From the NCBI GenBank assembly GCA_963667315.1, contig OY763325.1, forward strand, positions 992,001 to 1,056,000: a stretch of DNA of 64,000 nt. The letters run 5' to 3'. The notes under the pieces were generated by a model that saw nothing but the letters and a program-made list of their open reading frames with translations, made no database searches and had not been told where the DNA came from. This document shows positions 1 to 8,531 of the stretch, one piece after another. Numbering within the stretch: the stretch's first letter is position 1; the number at the start of each line of letters is the position of its first letter. The translations under genes were made by a program, and so were the position numbers. This stretch comes from DAINPP01 sp963667315 (GTDB taxonomy: Bacteria > Thermotogota > Thermotogae > MWEM01).

Positions 1-333
1 GAAATGTGAAACGATGGATGAATCATGAATCAGTAAGCATATTTCCTCGTTATCCTCTACTTGATCTTGTACACTGAGAAGAACGGCAGAACTCTTCCCC
101 GCAGTAAATTCAAGTATTTCCTGAAACGATTTTCTACACTGTCTGACAAAATCTTTACGCTTCTTCAATGAAATACTATCTGTACCGGAAATACTCATAT
201 ATGGGAAAATCAACAAATCCACGTCAAGCTCTTCAGCCATTAATATACCGGTCTTTATCATTCCTGTATTGTGTTTCCAGTCACCCGGTATCTGGTTGAC
301 CTGATTAATTGCGATTCTTATATCCTTGTTCAC
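1..333 (-). CDS. NAD+ synthetase-like protein, N-terminal nitrilase domain (partial)
   Basis: A minus-strand gene starts with GTG at 333, behind AGGAGGT at 340-347, and runs off the left edge, so 111 codons are visible. The protein opens IRIAINQVNQIPGDW and continues LLIFPYMSISG. This matches the carbon-nitrogen hydrolase (glutaminase) domain at the N-terminus of glutamine-dependent NAD+ synthetases, typically IRIALAQINPTVGD followed by LVVFPELALTG. In that family the domain releases ammonia from glutamine for the synthetase domain. Here the position of the catalytic Glu in FPE is Tyr. The Lys and Cys of the triad and the synthetase domain lie outside the window. It could also be a stand-alone nitrilase-superfamily protein. 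Confidence 0.6.
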   Translation of the reverse strand, partial: MNKDIRIAINQVNQIPGDWKHNTGMIKTGILMAEELDVDLLIFPYMSISGTDSISLKKRKDFVRQCRKSFQEILEFTAGKSSAVLLSVQDQVEDNEEICLLIHDSSIVSHF

Positions 334-459
334 AGTAAAGACCTCCTAAAAAGTATTATGTTGAAATTATATCATAATGCAATTATATGCAAGGTAAAAC
401 CTAAGCTGAATTTCTTTGCAACTTTATAAGCTTTACTTCAGTTTTTCTTAAAAATCAAA

Positions 460-491
460 TTCATGGTTTTTATTACCTATTCTGTTATAAT
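460..491 (+). promoter_or_regulatory. Promoter for the TauE-type permease gene
   Basis: A perfect TATAAT lies at 486-491, about 48 bases before the ATG at 540. The -35 region is weak. The 334-539 intergenic space also holds the 5' end of the divergent NAD synthetase-like gene and shows nothing else recognisable. Confidence 0.5.
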
Positions 492-539
492 CCATATTGA
501 AGCGGGATTTTTCCGCAAATCTCAGGAAGGACTGGTTAA

Positions 540-1274
540 ATGCTTAATTATCTTTTAATATTATTAGCCGGTGCTGTAGCTGGTTTCATAAATGTGCTTG
601 CCGGTGGAGGTTCCATGTTAACACTTCCCGCACTGACATTGCTTGATTTCCCATTGGGTGTGGCAAATGGAACAAACAGAATCGGTGTACTGTTTGTGAA
701 CACTACTGCTTCTCTGAAGTTTGCCAAAAACGGAAAAATGCCATGGAAAAGAGCATTGATTCTAATGGTTCCAACGACTATTGGTGCTGTACTCGGTGCT
801 ACTATCGCGGTAGATGTTGATGAAACGTTGTTGAAAGACATCGTTGGATATATTTTCCTTGCCTTAAGTGCTTTGATTATTTTTAAACCCAACCTTTGGA
901 CAAAAGAAAGAAAAGTAAAGAGAAGAACATGGCTTTCCATGATCGTATTCTTTTTAATCGGTATATACGGCGGATTCCTGCAGGCAGGCGTTGGCTTTTT
1001 TTTAATGAGTGCACTTGTATTGCTCGAAGGGTTTGACCTTGTCAAGACAAATGCAGCCAAGGTCTTCATAATCCTCTGCTATACGATTGTTTCACTCACT
1101 ATCTTTGCGATTAATGGAAAAGTTGATTTTCTTGCCGGACTGGTTTTAGGGATAGGTGGCGCAATTGGCGGTTATATTGCCGCTCATACCGCAATAAAAA
1201 AAGGGGCCGGATTTATAAGATATATTGTTTTTGCAGCTGTCATCGTAAGTGCCATAAGATACATTATTTTATAA
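540..1274 (+). CDS. TauE/SafE (TSUP) family membrane permease
   Basis: This 244-residue integral membrane protein has about eight hydrophobic segments. The signature is repeated in two halves, GAVAGFINVLAGGGSMLTLPAL near the N-terminus and GIYGGFLQAGVGFFLMSAL in the middle, as in the TauE/SafE sulfite-exporter superfamily. Family members move sulfite, sulfonates or other organic anions across the cytoplasmic membrane. The ATG at 540 follows AGGAAGG at 524-530. The gene ends 28 bases before iorA on the same strand, so the two may be cotranscribed. The adjacency to indolepyruvate oxidoreductase suggests, as inference only, export of an aryl acid or other anion from amino-acid fermentation. Confidence 0.85.
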   Translation: MLNYLLILLAGAVAGFINVLAGGGSMLTLPALTLLDFPLGVANGTNRIGVLFVNTTASLKFAKNGKMPWKRALILMVPTTIGAVLGATIAVDVDETLLKDIVGYIFLALSALIIFKPNLWTKERKVKRRTWLSMIVFFLIGIYGGFLQAGVGFFLMSALVLLEGFDLVKTNAAKVFIILCYTIVSLTIFAINGKVDFLAGLVLGIGGAIGGYIAAHTAIKKGAGFIRYIVFAAVIVSAIRYIIL

Positions 1275-1302
1275 ATAGATTTTGAATTTAAGGGGGATAC
1301 AA

Positions 1303-3081
1303 ATGAGAGAATTGTTGACTGGAAATGAAGCAGTCGCCAGAGGAGCATATGAGGCGGGGGTTACCGTGGGATCAGCATATCCCGGTACACCAAGCACTGA
1401 AATATTCGAAGCTCTCGCCAAATACAATGAAATATATTCAGAATGGGCTCCCAACGAAAAGGTTGCTGCCGAAGTTGTAGTAGGTGCTTGTTTTGCCGGA
1501 GCCAGAACAATTTCCGCAATGAAGCACGTTGGAATGAACGTTGCTGCTGACCCGATTTATACACATGCTTATCTTGGTGTGAACGGTGGTTGTGTTTATG
1601 TTACCGCTGATGATCCCGGACTTCATTCATCACAGAATGAACAGGATAACAGATATGTTGCACTTCACGCAAAGATTCCAATGCTCGAGGCTTCTGACTC
1701 TCAGGAAGCAAAAGATATGATAAAAGAAGCTTATGAAATAAGTGAGAAATTTGACGTACCGATAATATTCAGGATGACAACAAGGATTTGTCACAGTAAG
1801 AGCATTGTGGAATTGCATAACAGAAAAGAAGTGGGGATAAAGGAATATCAGAGAAATATCCCAAAATACGTTGCAACGCCAGCCGCCTGCAGAAGACATC
1901 ATGTAGAACTTGAGGAAAAGCTAAAAAAACTCGAAGATTTCTCAAACAGCACACCATTAAACAAAGTCGAAGAAAACAATGGGGCCAAGATAGGGATTAT
2001 TACATCAGGAATTTCATATCAGTATGCGAAAGAAGTCTTTGGAACTACGGCTTCTTATCTCAAACTCGGGTTCACTTATCCTATTCCAAAATCAAAGATC
2101 GTTGAATTTGCCTCACATTATGATACGTTGTACGTCATTGAAGAAAATGACCCCTACCTTGAAACACAGATCAAAGCGTTGGGAATCAATGTAATCGGAA
2201 AAGAAAAAATACCGATAACAGGAGAACTGAACCCTGAAATAATCGCGAAAGCATTTAATGTTGACTGTCCTGAGTTTGTTTCCATGACTCCTGAACTCGT
2301 TTCAGGGAGACCCCCAACATTATGCTCGGGTTGTCCTCATAGAGGTCTTTTCTACGAACTCAGCAAGAAAAAAGACGCCGTTATCACAGGTGATATCGGG
2401 TGTTACACCCTGGGGTCAGCCGAACCGCTGAATGCAATGGATTCCGTAATCTGTATGGGTGCCGGAGTCAGTGCAGCACATGGATTTGCGAAGGTATTTG
2501 AACAGACGAATGATAAACGAAAAGTATTTGGTGTCGTCGGTGATTCCACGTTTTTCCATTCCGGTATTACAAGTCTTATCGATATCGTCTACAATCAAAG
2601 CGATGTCACTATTCTCATTCTGGATAACAGAGTAACGGGGATGACCGGTCATCAAGAGAATCCAGGAACTGGCTACACACTTCAGCAAAGGCCTGCACCA
2701 ATCATCCAGATCGAACCACTCGTTAGAGCTGTCGGTGTAAAGGATATAAGAGAAGTGAATCCAAACAACCTTGAAGAAGTCAAAAAGGCAATCAAGGAAT
2801 GTTCAGACTTTAAAGGACCTTCCGTTATCATCACGAAATGGCCTTGTGCGTTGAAGAAACTTCACGAGGAAGAAAAAAAAGAATTTGAAATGCCCACGAA
2901 AATATTTAAGGTAAATCCAGATAAGTGCAGAAAGTGTAAGATGTGTCTTAAGATCGGATGTCCTTCAATCTCATTCAACCCGGAAACCGGATCACATATC
3001 GATCCATATACATGTGTCGGTTGTTCCGTCTGCGCACAAGTATGTCCTTTTGATGCGATAAAAAGAGAAGGTGAAGAATAA
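1303..3081 (+). CDS. iorA: Indolepyruvate:ferredoxin oxidoreductase, alpha subunit
   Basis: IorA binds thiamine diphosphate and, with IorB, oxidatively decarboxylates aryl pyruvates from aromatic amino-acid transamination to aryl-CoA, reducing ferredoxin. The 592-residue protein has the N-terminal pyruvate-oxidoreductase domain (LLTGNEAVARGAYEAG, AYPGTPSTEI), a TPP-binding region near residues 350-480 (SGCPHRG, GDIGCYTLG, GDSTFFHSG), and a C-terminal 2x[4Fe-4S] ferredoxin domain (CRKCKMC, CVGCSVCAQVC). The ATG at 1303 follows AAGGGGGA. An in-frame TTG at 1282 would start before that site and is less likely. The stop overlaps the iorB start (TAATG), indicating translational coupling. Length matches the family. 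Confidence 0.95.
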   Translation: MRELLTGNEAVARGAYEAGVTVGSAYPGTPSTEIFEALAKYNEIYSEWAPNEKVAAEVVVGACFAGARTISAMKHVGMNVAADPIYTHAYLGVNGGCVYVTADDPGLHSSQNEQDNRYVALHAKIPMLEASDSQEAKDMIKEAYEISEKFDVPIIFRMTTRICHSKSIVELHNRKEVGIKEYQRNIPKYVATPAACRRHHVELEEKLKKLEDFSNSTPLNKVEENNGAKIGIITSGISYQYAKEVFGTTASYLKLGFTYPIPKSKIVEFASHYDTLYVIEENDPYLETQIKALGINVIGKEKIPITGELNPEIIAKAFNVDCPEFVSMTPELVSGRPPTLCSGCPHRGLFYELSKKKDAVITGDIGCYTLGSAEPLNAMDSVICMGAGVSAAHGFAKVFEQTNDKRKVFGVVGDSTFFHSGITSLIDIVYNQSDVTILILDNRVTGMTGHQENPGTGYTLQQRPAPIIQIEPLVRAVGVKDIREVNPNNLEEVKKAIKECSDFKGPSVIITKWPCALKKLHEEEKKEFEMPTKIFKVNPDKCRKCKMCLKIGCPSISFNPETGSHIDPYTCVGCSVCAQVCPFDAIKREGEE

Positions 3082-3653
3082 TGACAAATACAAAAAGTGT
3101 TTTACTCGTAGGGGTTGGAGGTCAGGGAACAATTCTCACCTCAAAGATCTTTTCAACCGGTTTGTTGAATGCCGGTTATGATGTTAAAATGTCTGAAATT
3201 CACGGAATGGCACAAAGAGGCGGTTCTGTATCAACACAGGTCAGATATGGCGATGATGTATCTTCTCCTATTATCGGAAGAGGAGAAGCGGATATACTGA
3301 TCGCCTTTGAAAAAATGGAAGCAATGAGATGGATTGAATTTCTTTCAAAAGATGGAAAACTGATTGTCAACGATTTTGAAATCGAATCAGCAACTGTTCT
3401 GGCCGGAAAAGAAAAATATCCGGATGGTATCAATGAAGCACTTGACGAAAAAGCCGATAGAAAATTGGTAGAAGCATCAAAGATGGCCCTTGACCTTGGG
3501 AATATCCGAGTTATGAATATCATTATGCTCGGTATCATGATCAGGGAACTTAACCTTGGAAAAATTGACTGGAAAACTGAAATGGAAAGATTAATAAAGC
3601 CGAGATTTGTTGAGATAAATAAAAAGGCTTTTGACTTGGGCTACAGTTTATAG
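3081..3653 (+). CDS. iorB: Indolepyruvate:ferredoxin oxidoreductase, beta subunit
   Basis: This 190-residue protein is the gamma-like partner of IorA. It carries the glycine-rich start VLLVGVGGQGTILTSKIF and the conserved SEIHGMAQRGGSV segment typical of the pyruvate ferredoxin oxidoreductase gamma family. It completes the aryl-pyruvate:ferredoxin oxidoreductase encoded with iorA, whose stop codon it overlaps by one base. There is no sign of truncation. A new promoter-like element follows, so the downstream 2-oxoacid oxidoreductase genes may be transcribed separately. Confidence 0.95.
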   Translation: MTNTKSVLLVGVGGQGTILTSKIFSTGLLNAGYDVKMSEIHGMAQRGGSVSTQVRYGDDVSSPIIGRGEADILIAFEKMEAMRWIEFLSKDGKLIVNDFEIESATVLAGKEKYPDGINEALDEKADRKLVEASKMALDLGNIRVMNIIMLGIMIRELNLGKIDWKTEMERLIKPRFVEINKKAFDLGYSL

Positions 3654-3676
3654 AGATAAAATGAGTAAAGTTTGTA

Positions 3677-3685
3677 TGCTATAAT
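3677..3685 (+). promoter_or_regulatory. Extended -10 promoter before the 2-oxoacid oxidoreductase genes
   Basis: TGCTATAAT, an extended -10 with perfect TATAAT at 3680-3685, lies 39 bases before the ATG at 3725. No good -35 is visible, which is normal for extended -10 promoters. The same nonamer precedes genes at 20474 (minus), 41208 and 63980. Confidence 0.55.
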
Positions 3686-3724
3686 TACAAACAGGGGATT
3701 GTTGATTCATTTAGGAGGAATAAA

Positions 3725-4609
3725 ATGTCATTAGACAAGTATTTGAAACATCTTCGTGTTGACAGATTACCACATGTATGGTGCCCCGGATGTGGGAACG
3801 GTACTGTTTTAAAAGCAACTGTAGGGGCGATAGAAGAACTCGGACTTGACCCATCCAACATAGCTGTTGTTTCCGGGATTGGATGTTCATCCAGAGCTAC
3901 AGGTTATCTGAACTATAATACGATGCATACCCTTCATGGAAGGGCTATAGCGTTTGCAACGGGTATTAAATTATCAAGACCTGAAATGAAAGTGCTCGTT
4001 ATGACAGGAGATGGTGATTGCGGAGCAATTGGTGGAAATCATTTTATCCATGCGGCAAGAAGGAATATGGATATCACCGTCATCGGTTTTAATAACAACA
4101 TATACGGTATGACGGGTGGTCAGTATTCGCCTACCACACCTGAAGATTCATATGCAACAACTTCGCCATACGGCAACATCGAACAGCCGTTTGATCTTTC
4201 GAGGCTCGCGATAACCGCGGGTGCAACTTATGTGGCAAGATCAACTTCCTATCATTTTGTTGCATTGCAGAATTACATAAAAAAAGCAATCACAAATGAA
4301 GGATTCTCATTTGTTGAAACAGTTGTACAGTGTCCCACATATTACGGAAGATACAACAAGAAGGGAACTGCTCCACAGATGATCCAGTATTTTAAAGAAA
4401 ATGGGATAACGCTTAATACTGCAGTTTCCAAATTGAAAGAAATGTATCCGGATACAGACTTTGATGGGTTCAACGTAAACGCTTTACTCGAAAAATCAGT
4501 TGACAATCTTGATGGAAAGATCATACTTGGCGAGTTTGTAAACAAATCAGTTCCGGGTTATGTTGAAAAATATAACAAAGTCGTTGAAAAAGCTCAAGCC
4601 GAAGCTTAA
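3725..4609 (+). CDS. korB: 2-oxoacid:ferredoxin oxidoreductase, beta subunit (KorB-like)
   Basis: This is the TPP-binding subunit of a 2-oxoacid (2-oxoglutarate type) ferredoxin oxidoreductase. Family landmarks are WCPGCGNG near residue 20, GIGCSSRATGYLNYNTMHTLHGRA, the TPP/Mg motif GDGDCGAIGGNH near residue 98, and NNIYGMTGGQYSPTTP. Its 294 residues are typical. ATG at 3725 follows AGGAGG at 3713-3718. The gamma-subunit gene follows after 26 bases. An alpha subunit (KorA) and a ferredoxin subunit (KorD), normally encoded just upstream, are absent: iorB ends 71 bases before this gene. Either the alpha subunit is encoded elsewhere or the complex is unusual. Substrate is assigned from family resemblance only. 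Confidence 0.88.
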   Translation: MSLDKYLKHLRVDRLPHVWCPGCGNGTVLKATVGAIEELGLDPSNIAVVSGIGCSSRATGYLNYNTMHTLHGRAIAFATGIKLSRPEMKVLVMTGDGDCGAIGGNHFIHAARRNMDITVIGFNNNIYGMTGGQYSPTTPEDSYATTSPYGNIEQPFDLSRLAITAGATYVARSTSYHFVALQNYIKKAITNEGFSFVETVVQCPTYYGRYNKKGTAPQMIQYFKENGITLNTAVSKLKEMYPDTDFDGFNVNALLEKSVDNLDGKIILGEFVNKSVPGYVEKYNKVVEKAQAEA

Positions 4610-4635
4610 CACAGGAAATGAGAAGGTGAATAAAA

Positions 4636-5244
4636 ATGATACCAATTGAAAAAAATCCGTTTACAATAAGACTTGGCGGTATCGGTGGTCAGGGAAACAT
4701 CAAGATGGGACTCATTCTTGCAAAATCTCTAACATACGATAAAAAATGGGTGGTTCAGACGCAGCATTATGGGGCACAGGTACGCGGTGGTGTGGCGTAT
4801 TCCGACGTTCTATTTTGTGATGATCCCATTGATTTCCCGATAGCTTATAATTTTAACGTCTTATATATGATGCATCAGACACCGTTAAATTCTTTCTACC
4901 ATTTACTAAAGCCAAACGGCATCATGATTTGTGACAGTACATTTGTTAAAAACGTTCATGTTAACGTCAGAAGGATTACAAAAAAAATCCTTATCTATCC
5001 GATAACAGAAATCTGCAGGGATAAATTCGGATTACCGGTTCTCGCAAACGTCCTTGGACTTGGTATTTTACAAAAAGCAACAAATCTTGTCAGTGTAAAT
5101 GCACTTAAACAGACGATAAAAGAAGAAGTACCCGAAAAATTCATTGATTTAAACATGGAAGCTTTTGAATACGGACAGAAATTATGCGATAAAAGTTACC
5201 CGTTAAAAGAGGAAAAGAAATATACACCAATTAGTTTTGAGTGA
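4636..5244 (+). CDS. korC: 2-oxoacid:ferredoxin oxidoreductase, gamma subunit (KorC-like)
   Basis: This 202-residue protein has the gamma-domain signature IRLGGIGGQGNIKMGLILAKSL and HYGAQVRGGVAYSDV, the segment that in this family contacts the alpha and beta subunits. It follows the beta subunit closely with its own AAGGTGA ribosome binding site. The C-terminal tail past residue 180 is hydrophilic. With the preceding gene it gives half of a standard four-subunit complex. It is clearly different in sequence from IorB, so this is a second oxidoreductase and not a duplicate. Confidence 0.88.
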   Translation: MIPIEKNPFTIRLGGIGGQGNIKMGLILAKSLTYDKKWVVQTQHYGAQVRGGVAYSDVLFCDDPIDFPIAYNFNVLYMMHQTPLNSFYHLLKPNGIMICDSTFVKNVHVNVRRITKKILIYPITEICRDKFGLPVLANVLGLGILQKATNLVSVNALKQTIKEEVPEKFIDLNMEAFEYGQKLCDKSYPLKEEKKYTPISFE

Positions 5245-5247
5245 TAG

Positions 5248-5718
5248 ATGAAAAAATGGCTAAAAGGCTTTTTCAAATCATTTGGATATGCGGTTAATGG
5301 AATAAAGGATACTTTAAAACGACAAAGGAATCTAAGGTTCGATTTTATTGCCGGTGCAATAGTTTTAGCACTGGCAATATTACTCCCTATGAGTACGTTT
5401 GAGATACTATGGATTGTCTTTTCAGTCTTTGTCGTGATTGTTTTCGAAATGTTGAATTCTTTGATTGAAGAGTTAATGGATTTGTTGTATCCAATATTTC
5501 ACGAAAGAGTTGGACGAATAAAGGATCTTTCTGCCGGGATTGTTCTTGTAACCGCTGTTTTTGCTCTATCCGTAGGACTCATTATTCTTGGTAAACATAT
5601 TCTAAACGCCCCTGATATTTTCGGGATCCTGGCGTTCTTGATTTTTTTGATATTTTTCTGCTCTTTATTCAGAAAGGAGGGGCATGATGAAACCAGAGAT
5701 AAGAGTAATGATATGTGA
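5248..5718 (+). CDS. Diacylglycerol/undecaprenol kinase family protein
   Basis: This 156-residue membrane protein has the DgkA fold signature: FKSFGYAVNGIKDTLKRQRNLR at the N-terminus, then FEMLNSLIEELMDLLYP and RVGRIKDLSAGIVL, which supply the ATP/metal-binding Glu and Asp residues. Three core transmembrane helices are followed by a fourth near residues 130-148, so it is slightly longer than the usual 120-130. Gram-positive relatives phosphorylate undecaprenol for cell-wall lipid recycling; proteobacterial ones phosphorylate diacylglycerol. The start at 5248 is 3 bases after the KorC-like stop, and its last 32 bases overlap cheB. I cannot decide between the two substrates. Confidence 0.88.
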   Translation: MKKWLKGFFKSFGYAVNGIKDTLKRQRNLRFDFIAGAIVLALAILLPMSTFEILWIVFSVFVVIVFEMLNSLIEELMDLLYPIFHERVGRIKDLSAGIVLVTAVFALSVGLIILGKHILNAPDIFGILAFLIFLIFFCSLFRKEGHDETRDKSNDM

Positions 5719-6727
5719 TGATTCTGCCTTTATGAGAATGGTTATTAAGGATATCCTTGATAAGCAAAACGGTATAAAAGTTATCGGTCAGGCTCGTGAT
5801 GGTATGGAAGCCGTGGAAAAAGCCGTAACGCTTAAACCGGATGTCATAACAATGGATGTGGAGATGCCAAAGTTAAATGGCCTTGAAGCGATGAAGCTTA
5901 TCACTAAAAAGATACCAACGCGTGTAATAATGGTCAGTAGTTTGACTGAAGAAGGTGCGGAAATTACGATTGAAGCGCTCGAAAATGGGGCTGTAGATTT
6001 TCTTGCAAAACCTTCAGGTTCTATATCTACAAATTTCAGAAAGATGGGCGGAGAACTTATTAATAAAATTAACAGCTCAATGGAAATAGATCCATCAAAA
6101 ATCGGATTATTACGAAGAAAATTCATAAGAAGGACACCGGTTAAAAGAAGTTTTACCTTAAACGGCAAGATTGTCATGATTGCCTCCTCTACAGGAGGAC
6201 CCAAGGCACTTGATGCTGTTATCCCGCAATTGCCAAGTAATCTACCGGCTCCGGTTGTTGTTGTTCAACATATGCCGGCAGGTTTTACAAAATCGTTGGC
6301 AATGCGATTAAATAAAATATCCGATATCGAAGTAAAAGAAGCCTCTGAGGGAGATATCCTGAAAAACGGAGTTGTATATATCGCTCCCGGAAATTATCAT
6401 CTCGGCTTGAAGGCAGAAGGTCCAAATGTAAAAGTATACCTTGATCAGAGCGCAAAGATTAACGGGGTAAGACCCGCTGCTGATTTCACCTTCGATAAAG
6501 GAGCTGAAATTTACAGAAATAAAGTTGTAGGTGTCGTTTTGACGGGAATGGGGAGAGACGGTACAAAAGGATGCTTTAAGATAAAACACTATAACGGAAG
6601 AATCATAGCTGAGTCAGAAGAAACATGCGTCGTGTACGGTATGCCAAAATCTGTTGTCAAAGAAGGGTATGCAGATTTCAAACTCCCCTCCGATCAAATT
6701 GCGCAGAAAATAGCTGAATTATTATAA
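5687..6727 (+). CDS. cheB: Chemotaxis protein-glutamate methylesterase/deamidase
   Basis: CheB removes methyl groups from chemoreceptor glutamates when its receiver domain is phosphorylated by CheA. The receiver spans about residues 4-120, with acidic pocket CDDS and phosphoacceptor Asp in VITMDVEMPKLNG. The esterase spans about 155-346, with Ser in ASSTGGPKAL, His in VVQHMPAGF and Asp in LTGMGRDGT. ATG codons occur at 5684 and 5687; the second sits better spaced from AAGGAGGGG at 5674-5682. It overlaps the kinase gene upstream and its TAA overlaps the next ATG. No cheR, cheA or receptor gene is in the window, so this is an isolated chemotaxis gene among metabolic ones. Confidence 0.93.
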   Translation: MKPEIRVMICDDSAFMRMVIKDILDKQNGIKVIGQARDGMEAVEKAVTLKPDVITMDVEMPKLNGLEAMKLITKKIPTRVIMVSSLTEEGAEITIEALENGAVDFLAKPSGSISTNFRKMGGELINKINSSMEIDPSKIGLLRRKFIRRTPVKRSFTLNGKIVMIASSTGGPKALDAVIPQLPSNLPAPVVVVQHMPAGFTKSLAMRLNKISDIEVKEASEGDILKNGVVYIAPGNYHLGLKAEGPNVKVYLDQSAKINGVRPAADFTFDKGAEIYRNKVVGVVLTGMGRDGTKGCFKIKHYNGRIIAESEETCVVYGMPKSVVKEGYADFKLPSDQIAQKIAELL

Positions 6728-6741
6728 TGGGAGAAAAAACG

Positions 6742-7236
6742 ATGGTCAAAGCAATGTATCCAGGAACTTTTGATCCGATTACTTATGGACATATTGATGT
6801 TGCAAGGCGAGCTGCAAAAGCATTCGGACACTTAGTTATAGTTGTGATGCAGAACAGCTCCAAAAGAAGCACACTTTTCAGTTCAAAAGAAAGGTGTGAG
6901 ATGATCAAGCAGGTTTTTAAGGATGACGAAAATATTACAATAGATACCCACAAAGGATTAATGGTTGAATATGCAAAGAAACACAACCTTACTATAGTTG
7001 TAAGAGGTTTGAGAGCTGTTTCGGATTTCGAATATGAAATGCAGATGGCGGCTGCAAACAAGAAACTGAATGGTGATTTGGATACATTTTTTCTGATGAC
7101 TGATACTAAATATTCTTTTATCTCATCATCACTTGTAAAAGAGATCGCCAATCACGGTACACCTGTAGATACTTGGGTACCGGAAATAGTAGAAAAAGAA
7201 CTCGAAAGAAAATGGGATTTTAAAACTGAAATATAA
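6742..7236 (+). CDS. coaD: Pantetheine-phosphate adenylyltransferase
   Basis: CoaD converts 4'-phosphopantetheine and ATP to dephospho-CoA, the penultimate step of coenzyme A synthesis. The 164-residue protein has the nucleotidyltransferase signature AMYPGTFDPITYGHIDV, the substrate loop VVRGLRAVSDFEYEMQMA and the C-terminal ISSSLVKEIA, all diagnostic. I prefer the ATG at 6742, giving MVKAMYPG as in other CoaD proteins, behind GGGAG at 6729-6733. An upstream in-frame ATG at 6727 overlaps the cheB stop (TAATG) and would add five residues. Placement after cheB suggests cotranscription without functional linkage. Confidence 0.95.
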   Translation: MVKAMYPGTFDPITYGHIDVARRAAKAFGHLVIVVMQNSSKRSTLFSSKERCEMIKQVFKDDENITIDTHKGLMVEYAKKHNLTIVVRGLRAVSDFEYEMQMAAANKKLNGDLDTFFLMTDTKYSFISSSLVKEIANHGTPVDTWVPEIVEKELERKWDFKTEI

Positions 7237-7259
7237 GTATTAAGGGGGAAACAGAATAA

Positions 7260-8531
7260 ATGACAGAGATAAAGAAAAAAGAAATCTGGGGTGACTACAC
7301 AACCGAAGACTGGAACGATTGGAAATGGCAGCTCAGGAACAGAATCATGGATGTCAACACACTTGAAAAAGTTATCCCAATAACTGAAGAAGAAAAAAAG
7401 GCGATCGAACACAGTCTTGAATTTTTAAGAATGGCAATTACACCTTATTACGCTTCTTTAATTGATCCGGATGACCCGGATGATCCAATCAGAAAACAGG
7501 CAATTCCAACCGTTAAAGAACTAGAAGTAGCACCGGAGGATATGCTCGACCCACTTCATGAGGATGTAGACTCACCGACTCCCGGACTAACACACAGATA
7601 CCCTGACAGAGTCCTTTTACTCGTAACGGATATGTGTTCGATGTACTGCAGACATTGCACGAGAAGACGTAAAGCCGGTGATACCGATAAGGCGATGCCA
7701 CTTGATTATGTTGATAAAACAGTTGAATACCTGAAAGATCATCCTGAAGTCAGAGATGTTCTGATATCCGGTGGAGATCCCCTGACCTTACCGACCGATC
7801 ATCTTGAAAGCATCATCAAGAGAATCGCTTCTGTTCCGACTGTAGAAATAATAAGAATTGGTTCCAGAGCGCCTGTTGTATTTCCACATAGAATTGATGA
7901 TGAACTGGTTGATATGTTGAAAAAATATCAACCGATTTGGATTAATACACATTTTAACCATCCGAAAGAATTTACGCCTGATAGTATTGCGGCTTTAAAA
8001 AAACTTGCCGATGCCGGTATACCGCTTGGAAACCAATCCGTCCTGCTCAAGGGTGTTAATGATCATCCTGAAATTATGAAAAGATTGGTTCATGATTTGG
8101 TTAAAAACAGGGTAAGACCCTATTATATCTATCAATGTGATCTTTCACAAGGTTTATCACATTTCAGAACAACTGTCGCAAAGGGACTGGAAATCATGGA
8201 ATACTTAAGAGGTCATACTTCAGGTTTTGCCGTTCCGACTTATGTTATTGATGCACCTCATGGTGGCGGAAAGATTCCGGTAATGCCCCAGTATCTTATT
8301 TCGTATGGTGAAAACAAAGTGATCCTCAGAAATTATGAAGGTGGTCTCTTTGTTTATGAAGAGCCTAAAAATTATTCCGCTGAAGCTGATCCTGACAGTT
8401 GGCTAATTGAAGAAAGAAAGAGTAAAGAAGGCCTTGCGGGAATGCTGACGGGTAATAACAAAAAACTGATCCCGGCGGAAACAAAAAGATTAAGCAGGGC
8501 TGGCGAGTGGAAAAAGAATCACTCACATTAA
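7260..8531 (+). CDS. kamA: Lysine 2,3-aminomutase
   Basis: This radical-SAM, PLP-dependent enzyme interconverts L-lysine and L-beta-lysine, the first step of lysine fermentation. The 423-residue protein has the radical-SAM cysteines in MCSMYCRHCTRRRK, and the PLP lysine in HGGGKIPVMPQY. The Asp in YQCDLSQGLSHFRT and the Asp in YVIDAPHGGGK correspond to the residues that hold the lysine epsilon-amino group in the clostridial enzyme. Their presence favours lysine over glutamate as substrate. The ATG at 7260 follows AAGGGGGAAA. The next gene starts inside its 3' end. The remaining enzymes of the pathway (KamDE, Kdd, Kce, Kal) are not in the window. Confidence 0.94.
   Translation: MTEIKKKEIWGDYTTEDWNDWKWQLRNRIMDVNTLEKVIPITEEEKKAIEHSLEFLRMAITPYYASLIDPDDPDDPIRKQAIPTVKELEVAPEDMLDPLHEDVDSPTPGLTHRYPDRVLLLVTDMCSMYCRHCTRRRKAGDTDKAMPLDYVDKTVEYLKDHPEVRDVLISGGDPLTLPTDHLESIIKRIASVPTVEIIRIGSRAPVVFPHRIDDELVDMLKKYQPIWINTHFNHPKEFTPDSIAALKKLADAGIPLGNQSVLLKGVNDHPEIMKRLVHDLVKNRVRPYYIYQCDLSQGLSHFRTTVAKGLEIMEYLRGHTSGFAVPTYVIDAPHGGGKIPVMPQYLISYGENKVILRNYEGGLFVYEEPKNYSAEADPDSWLIEERKSKEGLAGMLTGNNKKLIPAETKRLSRAGEWKKNHSH

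Noticed and set aside
548..1069. 173-codon open frame opposite the TauE-type permease gene
   Set aside because: It is a shadow of a well supported membrane gene and lacks a ribosome site and recognisable motifs.
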